A stretch of 64,000 bases of DNA from Deinococcus hopiensis KR-140 (GTDB lineage: Bacteria > Deinococcota > Deinococci > Deinococcales > Deinococcaceae): the NCBI GenBank assembly GCA_943327755.2, contig CALPYF020000004.1, forward strand, positions 142,835-206,834. The letters are read 5' to 3'. The position numbers and the translations under genes were made by a program. The notes beneath the pieces are model-generated. The model was not told where the DNA came from, did no database searches, and saw nothing but the letters and a program-made list of their open reading frames with translations. Shown in pieces: positions 1-10,832 of the stretch. Position 1 is the stretch's first letter. Each line of letters opens with the position of its first letter.

Positions 1-264
1 GATGCTCCAGGGCGTGCCGTCCGCGAGTCGCAGCCGCTCGATGACCGAGAGATAGTCCGCTTCCCCCACGAAGCCGGTCAGGGGGGAGTACGCGCCGGTG
101 GCGAGCATCTCCAGGTCGGCCAGGGTGCGCTCGCTGATGCTCAGGCGGGGCAGCGAGGCGAGTTCCGCCGGGTCGAAGTCGTGTCCGGCGCGGCGCACGC
201 CGTTGACCAGGGTGCCGCCGAGGGGGCTGGGGAGGGTGGAGGTGGTGGGGAGCAGGATCGTCAT
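1..264 (-). CDS. sat: sulfate adenylyltransferase (ATP sulfurylase), N-terminal part, cut by window edge
   Basis: The first 88 codons of a gene that leaves the window on the left. The protein starts MTILLPTTSTL and carries the N-terminal ATP-sulfurylase (PUA-like) signature LADLEMLATGAYSPLTGFV. The enzyme makes adenylyl sulfate (APS) from sulfate and ATP, the first step of sulfate assimilation. It is the last visible gene of the minus-strand run DUF4395-sirA-cysC-cysH-sat, 102 bp downstream of cysH. The ATG at 264 is the only good start. Catalytic motifs lie outside the window. Confidence 0.88.
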   Translation of the reverse strand, partial: MTILLPTTSTLPSPLGGTLVNGVRRAGHDFDPAELASLPRLSISERTLADLEMLATGAYSPLTGFVGEADYLSVIERLRLADGTPWSI

Positions 265-366
265 GGGTCGGACCTCTTGATGAAAAGACTCAACTATTCG
301 GGGCAGGAAAAGCCGCTCGGAACTCGGGCGGCGGCAGGTGTGACGGGCAAGGTCAACAGCGGCGCG

Positions 367-1046
<680 letters not shown>

Positions 1047-1050
<4 letters not shown>

Positions 1051-1582
1051 ACGCCCAGTTTCTCCAGCAGCTGCCGCACGCCGTCCTCGACGCTGATGCG
1101 GTCGGTACGCAGGTGCAGGTCCGGGCTCTCGGGCGCCTCGTAGGGGTCGCTGACCCCGGTGAAGTGCGGGATCTCCCCGGCGATGGCCTTCAGGTACAGG
1201 CCCTTCACGTCCCGCGCCGTCACGACGTCCAGCGGGGCGTCCACGAAGACCTCCAACGCGTTCGGCAGGCCGGACAGCACCTCGCGGCGGGTGTCGGCGT
1301 AGGGGCTGATCGCGCTGACGAGCACCGTCACGCCGTGTCTGGCGAGCAGGCCCGCCACGAAGCCGATGCGGCGCACGTTCGTGTCCCGGTCGGCCTTCGA
1401 GAAGCCCAGGCCCTTGCTGAGGTTCTCGCGTACCGCGTCGCCGTCGAGCAGCTCGACGGCCACGCCGCGCGCCAGGAGTTCCGCGTGCAGGGCGCTCGCC
1501 AGGGTGCTCTTGCCCGCGCCGCTCAGGCCGGTCAGCCACACCACGCGGCCCGTCCCGACAGCCTGCTGCTCGGCCACGGCGG

Positions 1583-1586
<4 letters not shown>
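1047..1586 (-). CDS. cysC: adenylyl-sulfate kinase
   Basis: 179 aa, normal length for a stand-alone APS kinase. It phosphorylates APS to PAPS. The P-loop GLSGAGKST sits near residues 20-28, followed by the LLDGDAVRENLSKGLGFS region and RRIGFVAGLLARHG, all typical of CysC. The GTG start at 1586 overlaps the sirA stop (GTGA), and the end overlaps cysH by 4 nt, so the three genes form a tightly coupled operon. Having both APS kinase and an Fe-S type CysH may mean PAPS is the true reductase substrate or is needed for other sulfation. Confidence 0.95.
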
Positions 1587-3154
<1,568 letters not shown>

Positions 3155-3163
3155 GATGGGTCC

Positions 3164-3616
3164 TTAGCGCTTGAGGAGCTGGTAACGGAGGCGGCGGTAC
3201 TGGAAGTACATCACGCAGCCCACGCAGATCTTCTGGGAGAGGTTCAGAACGGCCAGGGCGATCACGATCACGCCCAGCACCGCCCCGGCGATGGGGAGAC
3301 CCGCCAGTGTAAAGCTCGCGGAGGCCAGCAGGAAGCTGCCGCCCACGCCCTGCGCGAAGTGGTGCGCGCGGGGGTCCTCCTCGACGACCTCGGGCTTCAG
3401 GCCCAACGCAGGGCCTAGCAGACGGTACGCGGCGCGCATGGGGGAGAGGTCGGGCGCGACGGCCCCGATCAGCATGGCCGCGCCCAGCACCAGCGTCAGG
3501 GCCGGGACGGTCAGGATCACGGCCAGCAGGGTCACGAACACCACCGTGACCTGATTGAACTTCAGCGCACTCAGGTCCGTGCGCGCGGGCTGACGGGTGG
3601 GGGCGGAGGCAATCAT
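3164..3616 (-). CDS. DUF4395 membrane protein, first gene of the sulfate operon
   Basis: 150 aa, four hydrophobic segments with a cysteine pair KICVGCVMY near the C-terminus. It matches my memory of the DUF4395 family, whose function is not established. I chose the ATG at 3616 because a TACCTT -10 element (minus strand, 3625-3630) lies 8 nt upstream, the spacing seen across this genome for leaderless genes; a longer in-frame start at 3658 would lie upstream of that promoter. Position at the head of sirA-cysC-cysH-sat suggests a role in sulfur transport or sulfide/thiol handling, which is inference. Confidence 0.75.
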   Translation of the reverse strand: MIASAPTRQPARTDLSALKFNQVTVVFVTLLAVILTVPALTLVLGAAMLIGAVAPDLSPMRAAYRLLGPALGLKPEVVEEDPRAHHFAQGVGGSFLLASASFTLAGLPIAGAVLGVIVIALAVLNLSQKICVGCVMYFQYRRLRYQLLKR

Positions 3617-3623
3617 TGACAAA

Positions 3624-3637
3624 AAAGGTAAACCTTT
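3624..3637. promoter_or_regulatory. inverted repeat over the -10 of the sulfate operon (candidate operator)
   Basis: AAAGGT-AA-ACCTTT is a perfect 6-bp inverted repeat with a 2-nt centre. It covers the likely -10 (TACCTT on the minus strand, 3625-3630) of the DUF4395-sirA-cysC-cysH-sat operon, where a bound repressor would block RNA polymerase. A TTGACT-like hexamer (minus strand, 3653-3658) is too far away (22 bp) to be a convincing -35. The regulator is unknown. Confidence 0.4.
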
Positions 3638-3707
3638 ATGGGCGACAAAACAAGTCAACTATCCAGACAGCTCCCCACACCTGTCCGGACAGCCCACACA
3701 CGACCCG

Positions 3708-4664
3708 TCAACGCTCGCAGGCCAGTCCGTCCCCGTCCCCGTCCAGGCCCGGCCGGTAGCCCGGCTGCCCCCGCCGCAGCGGCAGCGCTGCTCCCGCCGC
3801 CCGCGCCGCCGCGCAACTCGCGAAGCCCCCGGCAGGCACGGCGGGCGGGTCCGCCTGCACCGGGCAGGCCCCCACCGGCAGCCGGAACGGGGCGGCCCTG
3901 CCCGCCTGTACCCGGTACCCCAGGTCCTCCAGGGCGCCCAGCGTCAGCGGACTCACCGGATTCAGCCGCCCCGTGTACTCCCCGGACGAACCGGACAGCA
4001 CCTCCGAACACACCGCCCCGCCCGCCCAGTGCCCCAGGTCCGGATCCAGGGGAATGCCCGCGCCCCGGCCGCCCAGCGCCCGGAACGCCGCCACGGCCCG
4101 GGGCGCCACGTACAGCGTGGTCTTGCCCTGCCGTTTCAGGAACACCTGGTCATCCTGCTCGCCACTCACCGACACCCGCGCGTCCCGCTCCCACAGCGTC
4201 CCCACGCCCAGCACATGCAGGAACTCATGGATCATCGTGTCCAGCACGTCCGTGCGCGGCAGGTCCGACAGCCCCGAGCTGTTCAGGTCCACCACGCCGT
4301 AGATCGGTAGGAACGACCCGTCATGCAGGTCGCAGGGCATCCCGGTCGCGTACAGGTCGTCATCCAGCCGCTTCACGCGGACGAACACCACCAGCCGCGT
4401 CAGGCGGCCCCGCAGCGCGGGCAGCCCCCGGTCGCACTCGCCCGCCGGGACGTCCACCCGCACCGGTTCGAACGGCGACGCGATCAGCGCCGACACCCGC
4501 CGCGCCGCCTCGTTCACCGCCGAACGCGGCGCGGCCCCCAGCGGCGCCCCCAGGAACCGCACCTCGATCCCGAATGGCTCCGCCGCAACCGCGCCCGCCT
4601 GCCCCGCACCCAGCAGTGCCGCCAGTACCCCTGCCACCACCCCGCCCCGCCACCCTGTCTTCAC
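3708..4664 (-). CDS. secreted leishmanolysin-like metalloprotease with Excalibur C-terminal domain
   Basis: 318 aa. Signal peptide at residues 1-28, then a peptidase domain with the zinc motif HEFLHVLG (HExxHxxG) and a downstream DLGHWAGG and NPVSPLTLGALEDLGY block, the arrangement of bacterial leishmanolysin (M8-like) relatives where the later His is the third ligand. The C-terminal 35 residues end in DGDGDGLACE, the calcium-binding Excalibur signature. Probably an exported, calcium-bound protease. The start is GTG, with TACAGT 6 nt upstream (minus strand), i.e. a leaderless promoter. Confidence 0.8.
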   Translation of the reverse strand: MKTGWRGGVVAGVLAALLGAGQAGAVAAEPFGIEVRFLGAPLGAAPRSAVNEAARRVSALIASPFEPVRVDVPAGECDRGLPALRGRLTRLVVFVRVKRLDDDLYATGMPCDLHDGSFLPIYGVVDLNSSGLSDLPRTDVLDTMIHEFLHVLGVGTLWERDARVSVSGEQDDQVFLKRQGKTTLYVAPRAVAAFRALGGRGAGIPLDPDLGHWAGGAVCSEVLSGSSGEYTGRLNPVSPLTLGALEDLGYRVQAGRAAPFRLPVGACPVQADPPAVPAGGFASCAAARAAGAALPLRRGQPGYRPGLDGDGDGLACER

Positions 4665-4729
4665 CCCCCTACTGTACGGACAGGGGCCAGGTCACCCTGC
4701 CCATGCCGCCGCGCGTTACACTGCGTCAA

Positions 4730-5260
4730 GTGGACACGTTCAAGGTTCAGATCGGTCGCGTGACCCGCGACCTGCCCATCGTGCCGGTCTCCCCGGATGT
4801 CAAGGTCGCCCTGTTCAACATGCTGGGCGACACCGACGTCACCGAGGAAGCCGGACGCGAACTTGCGCAGAAACTCCCCGCCGACATCGACGTGCTCGTC
4901 ACGCCCGAGGTCAAGGCGCTGAGCCTCGCGCACGTCATCAGCCGGGAAAGCGGCAAGCCGTACATCGTCATCCGCAAGACCCAGAAGCCCTACATGGTCG
5001 ACCCCGTCGCCCGCGAGGTCGTCAGCATCACCACCGGCAAGCCCCAGCTGCTGGTCCTCGACGGCTTCGACGTGCAGAAGATCAGGGGCCGCAAGGTCGC
5101 CATCGTGGACGACGTGGTCTCCAGCGGCGGCACCCTGCACTCCATCCGCCAGATCATCGAGGAAGTCGGCGGGGAGGTCGCGGCGGTCGTCGCCGTGTTC
5201 ACCGAAGGGCAGGAGCGCCCTGAGGTGACCGCGCTGGGCCACCTGCCCCTCTTCAAGTAA
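4730..5260 (+). CDS. type I phosphoribosyltransferase (adenine PRTase-like), copy 1
   Basis: 176 aa from the GTG at 4730. The PRPP-binding loop VAIVDDVVSSGGT is intact. The overall shape resembles adenine or xanthine phosphoribosyltransferases, but the substrate cannot be fixed from sequence. I prefer GTG 4730 over the in-frame ATG 4703 because TACACT (4717-4722) is 7 nt upstream of it, the leaderless spacing used throughout the window. It is followed by a hairpin and then a paralogue at 5379. It might also act as a PRPP-sensing regulator, as some PRTases do. Confidence 0.8.
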   Translation: MDTFKVQIGRVTRDLPIVPVSPDVKVALFNMLGDTDVTEEAGRELAQKLPADIDVLVTPEVKALSLAHVISRESGKPYIVIRKTQKPYMVDPVAREVVSITTGKPQLLVLDGFDVQKIRGRKVAIVDDVVSSGGTLHSIRQIIEEVGGEVAAVVAVFTEGQERPEVTALGHLPLFK

Positions 5261-5275
5261 CCGCCCCTCTCCTGG

Positions 5276-5296
5276 CCCCCTCCCGCGCGGAGGGGG
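5276..5296 (+). terminator. hairpin after PRTase copy 1
   Basis: CCCCCTCC and GGAGGGGG form an 8-bp stem with a 5-nt loop, 15 nt after the stop codon. There is no U-run, so termination strength is uncertain. Confidence 0.45.
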
Positions 5297-5378
5297 TCTG
5301 CTCATCTGGCGCCTGGGGCGTCCAGCCCGGCTGGTCCATCCGCGCACCGCGCCTGACGAACGTGCGTTAGCCTGAGCC

Positions 5379-5924
<546 letters not shown>

Positions 5925-5939
5925 TCCCCGGTGAAGGGC

Positions 5940-5968
5940 GACCCCCGCCGGGCTGAGCGGCGGGGGTC
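5940..5968. terminator. bidirectional terminator hairpin between convergent genes
   Basis: GACCCCCGCCG and CGGCGGGGGTC give a perfect 11-bp stem with a 7-nt loop between the converging ends of the second PRTase gene and the NDUFA9-like gene. Confidence 0.6.
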
Positions 5969-5984
5969 ACGGGGCGTCGCAGAT

Positions 5985-6872
5985 TTACTTCTTCAGGGCG
6001 GCCTGCACGATCTGCGGCAGGTGATCCTGCAGGCGCAGCATTGGCAGGTCGAAGGTGCTGCGGGCCGGTTCGTTCGGCGCGGTGTTGCCCTCCTTGAGCA
6101 TCGCGTACTGGTCGCGGGTGATGGGAGGTTTGGGCAGCACCTGCATCAGCGGCACGGCGAGGTTCATCAGCGGGAGCGGCACCGGCACGATGGGTTTGCG
6201 TTTCCCGAGCGCCCCGAGTTCCAGGTCCAGCAGCTGCCGGAACGTGAATTCCTCCGGGCCGGTCAGGGCGAACGTGCCGTGCAGGCCGCTGCGGCTGCCG
6301 GCGGCGCGCGCGAAGGCCTGCGCGACGTCTTGCACGCTGACCGGCCGGAACGGGAACGACCCGTCCCCGATCTGCGGCACGACCGGCGCCGTGGACACGA
6401 GTTCCCGCAGGACCCGCCCGAAGAAGTCGTCCCCGACGCCGAAGATCAGGCTGGGCTGGAAGATCGTCCAGTCCAGCCCGCTGGCCCGCACGAGCGCCTC
6501 GGCGCGCGCCTTGCTGCTGGAGTACCGGCTGCCGCTGTCCTCGCGGGCGCCCAGGGCACTCATGTGCACGTAGCGCGCGCCGCGCGGCGTGGCGGCCAGG
6601 ACGTTGCGGGCGCCCTCGACATGCACCCGCTCGAAGGTCTGATCCCCGGCTTCCGCGATGATGCCCACCAGATGCACGACGACGTCCGGGTCGGCCTGAC
6701 CGGCGGCGCGCTGCACGCTGCCCGGGTCGGTCACGTCCAGTTTCACGCCGCGCGCGCCGCCCACCGCCTCGCCCCGGCGGCTCCCGGCCCAGACGTCATG
6801 GCCATCCTGCACGAGTTGTTTCACGACTGCTTTCCCGACGAAGCCGCTGGCTCCGGTGACCAAGATCTTCAT
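5985..6872 (-). CDS. NDUFA9-like NAD(P)-binding protein (atypical short-chain dehydrogenase)
   Basis: 295 aa. Begins MKILVTGASGFVG, the Rossmann glycine motif of extended/atypical SDRs (GxxGxxG), and continues with DPDVVVHLVGI and the FRPVSVQDVA block seen in complex I NDUFA9-type and sugar-epimerase-like proteins. The classical YxxxK is replaced by SSSKARAE, as in atypical members. The start ATG overlaps the end of the upstream CarH-like gene by 4 nt, so the two are co-transcribed. Its substrate is unknown; a quinone, isoprenoid or carotenoid link is only suggested by context. Confidence 0.8.
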   Translation of the reverse strand: MKILVTGASGFVGKAVVKQLVQDGHDVWAGSRRGEAVGGARGVKLDVTDPGSVQRAAGQADPDVVVHLVGIIAEAGDQTFERVHVEGARNVLAATPRGARYVHMSALGAREDSGSRYSSSKARAEALVRASGLDWTIFQPSLIFGVGDDFFGRVLRELVSTAPVVPQIGDGSFPFRPVSVQDVAQAFARAAGSRSGLHGTFALTGPEEFTFRQLLDLELGALGKRKPIVPVPLPLMNLAVPLMQVLPKPPITRDQYAMLKEGNTAPNEPARSTFDLPMLRLQDHLPQIVQAALKK

Positions 6873-7795
6873 GAGGTGCCTCCCTGGGGGCGGTGCAGGT
6901 GCGCGGCGATCAGCTGCGCGGCGCGCGGGGCGTCCGGCCCGGCGTACACGCCGCCGAACTCCTCGGCCAGTTCCGGGTGGGCGTTGGCCAGCGCGCCGCC
7001 CACGAACAGCGGCACGCCCAGCCCGTCCAGGTCACGCAGGTGCGCGCGGGTCGGCCCGAGCGCCCAGTCGCCGTTCAGGGCCAGCAGCACCGCGCGAGCG
7101 CCCTGCTGCCGCGTGAACACCGCCAGGTCGCCCAGCGGCACGTTCGCGCCCAGGTACGCGACCCGCACGCCCCGGCGCCGCAGCGCCAGGGTCAGCATCA
7201 TCAGGCCCAGCTCGTGTTCCTCGCCGGGCGCGCAGGCGGCCACCACGAGCGGCCCGAAGCCCTCCTGCACGCCCGCCACGTCCATCAGGTGCGACAGGCG
7301 CGCCCGCAGGAACGCGCTGGCCTGATGCTCGTGCGCGACCGTGATCTCGCCCCGCTCCCAGCGCGCCCCGATGTCGGCCAGGGTGGGGGAGATCACGTGC
7401 GTCAGGACGTCCTCGACGGGCAGCTGCGAGTGTACCTGCCCCAGCACGGCGCCCGCCTGATCCATGTCCGACCCGATCAGGGCCTGCGTGAGCTGCCGCG
7501 ACCACTCGGCGGCGTCCCGGGCTTCGGGCTCGTCGGGCACGGCGTCGAGGTCCCGCTGCGTGAGTTCGGCGGCGCGGCTGGCGGGCACCCCGGCGTTCAG
7601 GTGCGCCTGCATGCGCTGAATGGCGGCGACGTCGTGCGGGGAGTACAGCCGGTACCCGTTCGCGCTGCGTTCGGGGCGCGGGAAGCCGTAGCGGCGCTCC
7701 CACTGCCGCAGGGTCGTGGCGGGCACACCGGTCTGCGCCTCGACCTCGGAGGCGGTGAACATGGCGGTCTGTGACCGCCCGGCGGGAAGGTTCAT
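6869..7795 (-). CDS. CarH/LitR-like MerR-family regulator with cobalamin-binding photoreceptor domain
   Basis: 308 aa. N-terminal MerR helix-turn-helix (FTASEVEAQTGVPATTLRQW, with the WERRYGFPRPER hallmark), a four-helix bundle, and a C-terminal B12-binding fold. The CarH signature W-x9-EH is present (W146, E156, H157) and GEEHELG (H194) matches the E/DxHxxG cobalt-ligand motif. In Thermus CarH the protein binds adenosylcobalamin and releases carotenoid promoters on illumination. The residue after the Trp is Glu147, where Thermus CarH has a histidine. It is divergent from UbiA/CrtI-type genes. I chose ATG 7795; TTG 7798 and ATG 7762 are alternatives. Confidence 0.85.
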   Translation of the reverse strand: MNLPAGRSQTAMFTASEVEAQTGVPATTLRQWERRYGFPRPERSANGYRLYSPHDVAAIQRMQAHLNAGVPASRAAELTQRDLDAVPDEPEARDAAEWSRQLTQALIGSDMDQAGAVLGQVHSQLPVEDVLTHVISPTLADIGARWERGEITVAHEHQASAFLRARLSHLMDVAGVQEGFGPLVVAACAPGEEHELGLMMLTLALRRRGVRVAYLGANVPLGDLAVFTRQQGARAVLLALNGDWALGPTRAHLRDLDGLGVPLFVGGALANAHPELAEEFGGVYAGPDAPRAAQLIAAHLHRPQGGTS

Positions 7796-7902
7796 CAAAC
7801 CCTATTCTGAGTGCCACGTGACCACAGGAACGTAACGATTCCGGCCAAACGCCGGGGTATCTGCCCACCGCCCCCAGCCGCTATGCTGCGGAGGTTGCCG
7901 TC

Positions 7903-8802
7903 ATGCCGACCGACCGCGCCGCCCCCACCCTGACGCCCGCCCGCTTCCCGCTGCGGCGCGCCCTGGTCGTGTCTCGCCCGGCGCTGTGGGTGAACACCGT
8001 GGGCACCCTGGTGACCGGGGTGTGGCTCACGGGCCGTCTGTACACCCTGGACGCCGGGGTGCTGGCGCTGCTGGCGTACCTGACCCTGCCGTTCAACCTC
8101 CTGATCTACGGCCTGAACGACCTGTGGGACCAGGAGGAGGACGCCCGCTCCTCCCGCAAGGGCGGCTGGCAGGGCGCCCGGTTGCAGACGCAGGAGGCCG
8201 CGCCGCTGCTGCGCGCCACGCTGTGGTGGAACCTCCCCGCGCTGGCCGCCCTGAGCGTCCTGCTGCCACCCCCCGCCACGCTGTTGCTGCTGACGTCCGC
8301 GCTGCTGTTCGCCGCGTACAGCCTCCCTCCGCTGCGCCTGAAAGCCCGCCCGTTCCTCGACGGCCTGAGCAACGTCGCGTACGCCCTGCCGCTCGCGCTG
8401 CCCGCCCTGGCCCTGGGCACGCCCGTCCCGTGGTGGCCGCTGCTGGCCCTCATGAGCTACTCGGTCGGCAAACACGCCTTCGACGCCGCGCAGGACATCC
8501 CCGCCGACTGCGCCGCCGGAACCCGCACGGTCGCCACCACCCTGGGCGCGCGCGGCACGGCCGCCTACGCACTGACGTGGTTCGTCCTCGCCTCGGCGCT
8601 GCTGCTGCCCGCGTCGAGACTGACCGCGCTGGCGCTGCTCCTCACCTGCGGCGGCATGGCCCTGCGCCTCCTGCTGCGCCCCACCCCCGAACAGGCCGCG
8701 CGCCTGTACCCCCTGAGCATCGTCACCCCCTGGATCGTCGGCGCGGTCGCCGGGGTGCAACTCGTGGCCCTGCTGGCGCGCGGCCAGTGGACCGGATTCT
8801 GA
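7903..8802 (+). CDS. UbiA-family prenyltransferase, probably carotenoid-related
   Basis: 299 aa, about nine membrane segments. Both Asp-rich UbiA motifs are present: NDLWDQEED (NDxxDxxxD) near residue 70 and the DAAQDIPAD block near 195, which bind Mg-prenyl diphosphate. Next to a desaturase and a CarH-like regulator it resembles lycopene elongase-type enzymes that prenylate or modify carotenoids, but a quinone or heme role cannot be excluded. TATGCT at 7882-7887 is a plausible -10, leaving a leader of about 9 nt. Its stop is 1 nt before the next start. Confidence 0.8.
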   Translation: MPTDRAAPTLTPARFPLRRALVVSRPALWVNTVGTLVTGVWLTGRLYTLDAGVLALLAYLTLPFNLLIYGLNDLWDQEEDARSSRKGGWQGARLQTQEAAPLLRATLWWNLPALAALSVLLPPPATLLLLTSALLFAAYSLPPLRLKARPFLDGLSNVAYALPLALPALALGTPVPWWPLLALMSYSVGKHAFDAAQDIPADCAAGTRTVATTLGARGTAAYALTWFVLASALLLPASRLTALALLLTCGGMALRLLLRPTPEQAARLYPLSIVTPWIVGAVAGVQLVALLARGQWTGF

Positions 8803-8803
8803 C

Positions 8804-10168
8804 GTGACCCGCAGCGTCCGCACTCGCACCGTCGGCATCCTGGGAGGCGGGATCGCCGGACTGGCCCTCGCCGCCCGCCTCGCGCACCGGGGGCACTCGG
8901 TCACCGTGTACGACCGCGATCAGGCGGGCGGGAAGCTGCGCCGCCTGACCCTGGCGGGCGAGAGCGTGGACACCGGCCCCAGCTTGTTCACGTTCCCGCA
9001 GGTGTGGCGCGCGTACCTGCGCGGCCTGAACGAACCCGACCCCCTGCACCTGCGCCCGCTGCCCGGCGGACTGGGCGTGCACCACACCCCCCACGGCCCG
9101 GTGCCGCTCCCGGTGCCGCCCGGCCATCCGCTGCACCTGCACTGGCAGCGGTACCTGCGGGTCGCCGCGCCGCTTACCCCGTTCCTGGGCGTGCTGCTGA
9201 CCACCCCGCCGCGCCTGCGCGACCCGCTGTTCCGGCAGGCGGCCGCCGCGCTGCTGGGCGTGCAGGGCCCGCACCTGACCGCGCAGGGCTGGCTGGCCGC
9301 GCAGAAGCTCCCGCCCGCGCTGACCCACGCCCTGGCCACGCACGCCCTGAACGCCGGACTGCCCCCCGGAGTGGCGCCGACGCTGTACGCGCTGATTCCC
9401 GCGCTGGTCGGCGCGGACGTCTCCCGCCCGGCGGACGGCATGGGAGCGCTGCTGGACGCCCTGCTGGCCTTCGGGCAGGCGCGCGGCGTGCAGATCCGGG
9501 AGCACAGCCCGGTCACGCGACTGGACGGGCAGACCCTCACCCTCGCGGGTGGCGAGGCGGCGCGGCACGACCTGATCGTCAGTGCCCTCGACCCGCACCG
9601 GCTGGCCGCACTGCGGTGCCGCCCCACCCCCTCACCCGTCGCGCGGCGCACCGTCAGCGGCGTCGGCGTGTACGCCGTCCTGCCCCAGCCCGCGCCACTG
9701 CCCGCCACCAGCGTCCTGCCGCCCACCAGCTTCGCGGCGTTCCACGCGCACGTCCGGCGCGGCGCGCTGCCCCCGGACACCCTCACCCTGGTGCACGCAC
9801 AGGGGCGGCAGCTGAGCATCCTGCTCGCCACGCCCGCCACCGGCGAGAACCTCACCCTGGGTCACCCCTGGGTGCAGGCGCAACTCCGGCGGACCGAGGA
9901 GACCCTGGAGACCCCCGGCCTGCTGCAAGGCGCGCTGGACGTCGCCACGCTCGCCCCCGACCACTACGCGCGGGGCGGACACCCGGGCGGCGCCCTGTAC
10001 GGCCCGGGCCTCCCCGCGTGGCGCGGCGGGCCACTGCACCCCCAGCCGTACCGCCTGAGCGACGGCCTGTGGCAGGTCGGCACCGGCGTCCACCCCGGCG
10101 GCGGCCTCCCCGCCATCCTGGGCGGCGTGCAGATCGTCGACCGGTTGCTGCAAGAGGCGGGCTGGTAG
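8804..10168 (+). CDS. CrtI/CrtD-family FAD-dependent carotenoid desaturase
   Basis: 454 aa. The N-terminal FAD motif GILGGGIAGLALAARLAHRG and VYDRDQAGGKLR match phytoene desaturase/CrtD enzymes, as do GPSLFTFPQVW and the C-terminal GTGVHPGGGLPAILGG. It oxidises or desaturates a carotenoid (in Deinococcus a CrtD-type 3,4-desaturation in deinoxanthin synthesis is one possibility). The GTG start follows the UbiA stop by 1 nt, so translation is coupled. No phytoene synthase or other crt gene is in the window, so the exact step is not settled. Confidence 0.85.
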   Translation: MTRSVRTRTVGILGGGIAGLALAARLAHRGHSVTVYDRDQAGGKLRRLTLAGESVDTGPSLFTFPQVWRAYLRGLNEPDPLHLRPLPGGLGVHHTPHGPVPLPVPPGHPLHLHWQRYLRVAAPLTPFLGVLLTTPPRLRDPLFRQAAAALLGVQGPHLTAQGWLAAQKLPPALTHALATHALNAGLPPGVAPTLYALIPALVGADVSRPADGMGALLDALLAFGQARGVQIREHSPVTRLDGQTLTLAGGEAARHDLIVSALDPHRLAALRCRPTPSPVARRTVSGVGVYAVLPQPAPLPATSVLPPTSFAAFHAHVRRGALPPDTLTLVHAQGRQLSILLATPATGENLTLGHPWVQAQLRRTEETLETPGLLQGALDVATLAPDHYARGGHPGGALYGPGLPAWRGGPLHPQPYRLSDGLWQVGTGVHPGGGLPAILGGVQIVDRLLQEAGW

Positions 10169-10171
10169 AGG

Positions 10172-10831
10172 TCAGGGAACTGGGGGCTCCGGCAGATGCT
10201 CCAGAATCAGCAGGGCGTCACTGTAGAACCGCTCATCCTCCGCGTCAGGGGCAGTGAAGAAAGCTGCTTCCAGCCAGTCCCGCAGCGCGGCGCGCGGCCA
10301 TTCATGCGGTGGCGTGCCGTTCAGGAGCAGCACCTCTGCCAGCACGACCGCGCGGTTCGGATGAGCCCACCAGCGGGCCAGCAACGCCGAGCGGGTCAGG
10401 CCCACCTGCTCCATCAGACCCCACCCCAGCGCCAGATCGGCGTACCACGGGACGTGCCAGAGCAGGTCGTCCCAGTACGCTAGGAAGAAGCTTCCCAGCG
10501 CGGCCTCCTGCATCCCGGGCAGGTGGTGTCCCTGCTCGCGGGCGTAGGCCAGCCGGTAGGCGATGGGATCAAGTTCGATTTCATCGGTCACGAGCAGTTC
10601 CAGCAGGCGCGGCAGGAAGTACCGGAAGTCGTCCCAGGTGCCCACCGTGTACAGCGCGTCGCACAGGTACGAGCGCATGAGCCCCGGTGACAGGTCACGC
10701 AGTGGCTGCCCCAGGAGCGCAGTGACCTCGCCCGGCTGAAGTTCATACGGTTCATGCTGGAGGCTCGTCGGCCTGGGTACCATGCCGAACGCTGAGTACA
10801 GTCCGGCAATCGCGTCCTGAAGATCCCTCAT
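10172..10831 (-). CDS. uncharacterised acidic protein
   Basis: 219 aa, rich in Trp, Leu and acidic residues, no signal peptide or membrane segment. The stretch GTWDDFRYFLPRLLELL is reminiscent of a widespread family of small proteins of unknown function found in many bacteria, but I cannot name it. G+C looks a little lower than in flanking genes. It lies 1 nt downstream of the ATG-side of the secreted protein gene at 10833 on the same strand, so the two may be co-transcribed. Function unknown. Confidence 0.6.
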   Translation of the reverse strand: MRDLQDAIAGLYSAFGMVPRPTSLQHEPYELQPGEVTALLGQPLRDLSPGLMRSYLCDALYTVGTWDDFRYFLPRLLELLVTDEIELDPIAYRLAYAREQGHHLPGMQEAALGSFFLAYWDDLLWHVPWYADLALGWGLMEQVGLTRSALLARWWAHPNRAVVLAEVLLLNGTPPHEWPRAALRDWLEAAFFTAPDAEDERFYSDALLILEHLPEPPVP

Positions 10832-10832
10832 G

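Noticed and set aside
4703..4729. ATG 4703 as start of the first PRTase
   Set aside because: It lies upstream of the TACACT -10 (4717-4722) and would not be on the transcript predicted to start near 4730.
7796..7902. CarH operator in the divergent region
   Set aside because: I looked for direct or inverted repeats like those of Thermus or Myxococcus CarH sites and found none convincing, so no operator feature is given.
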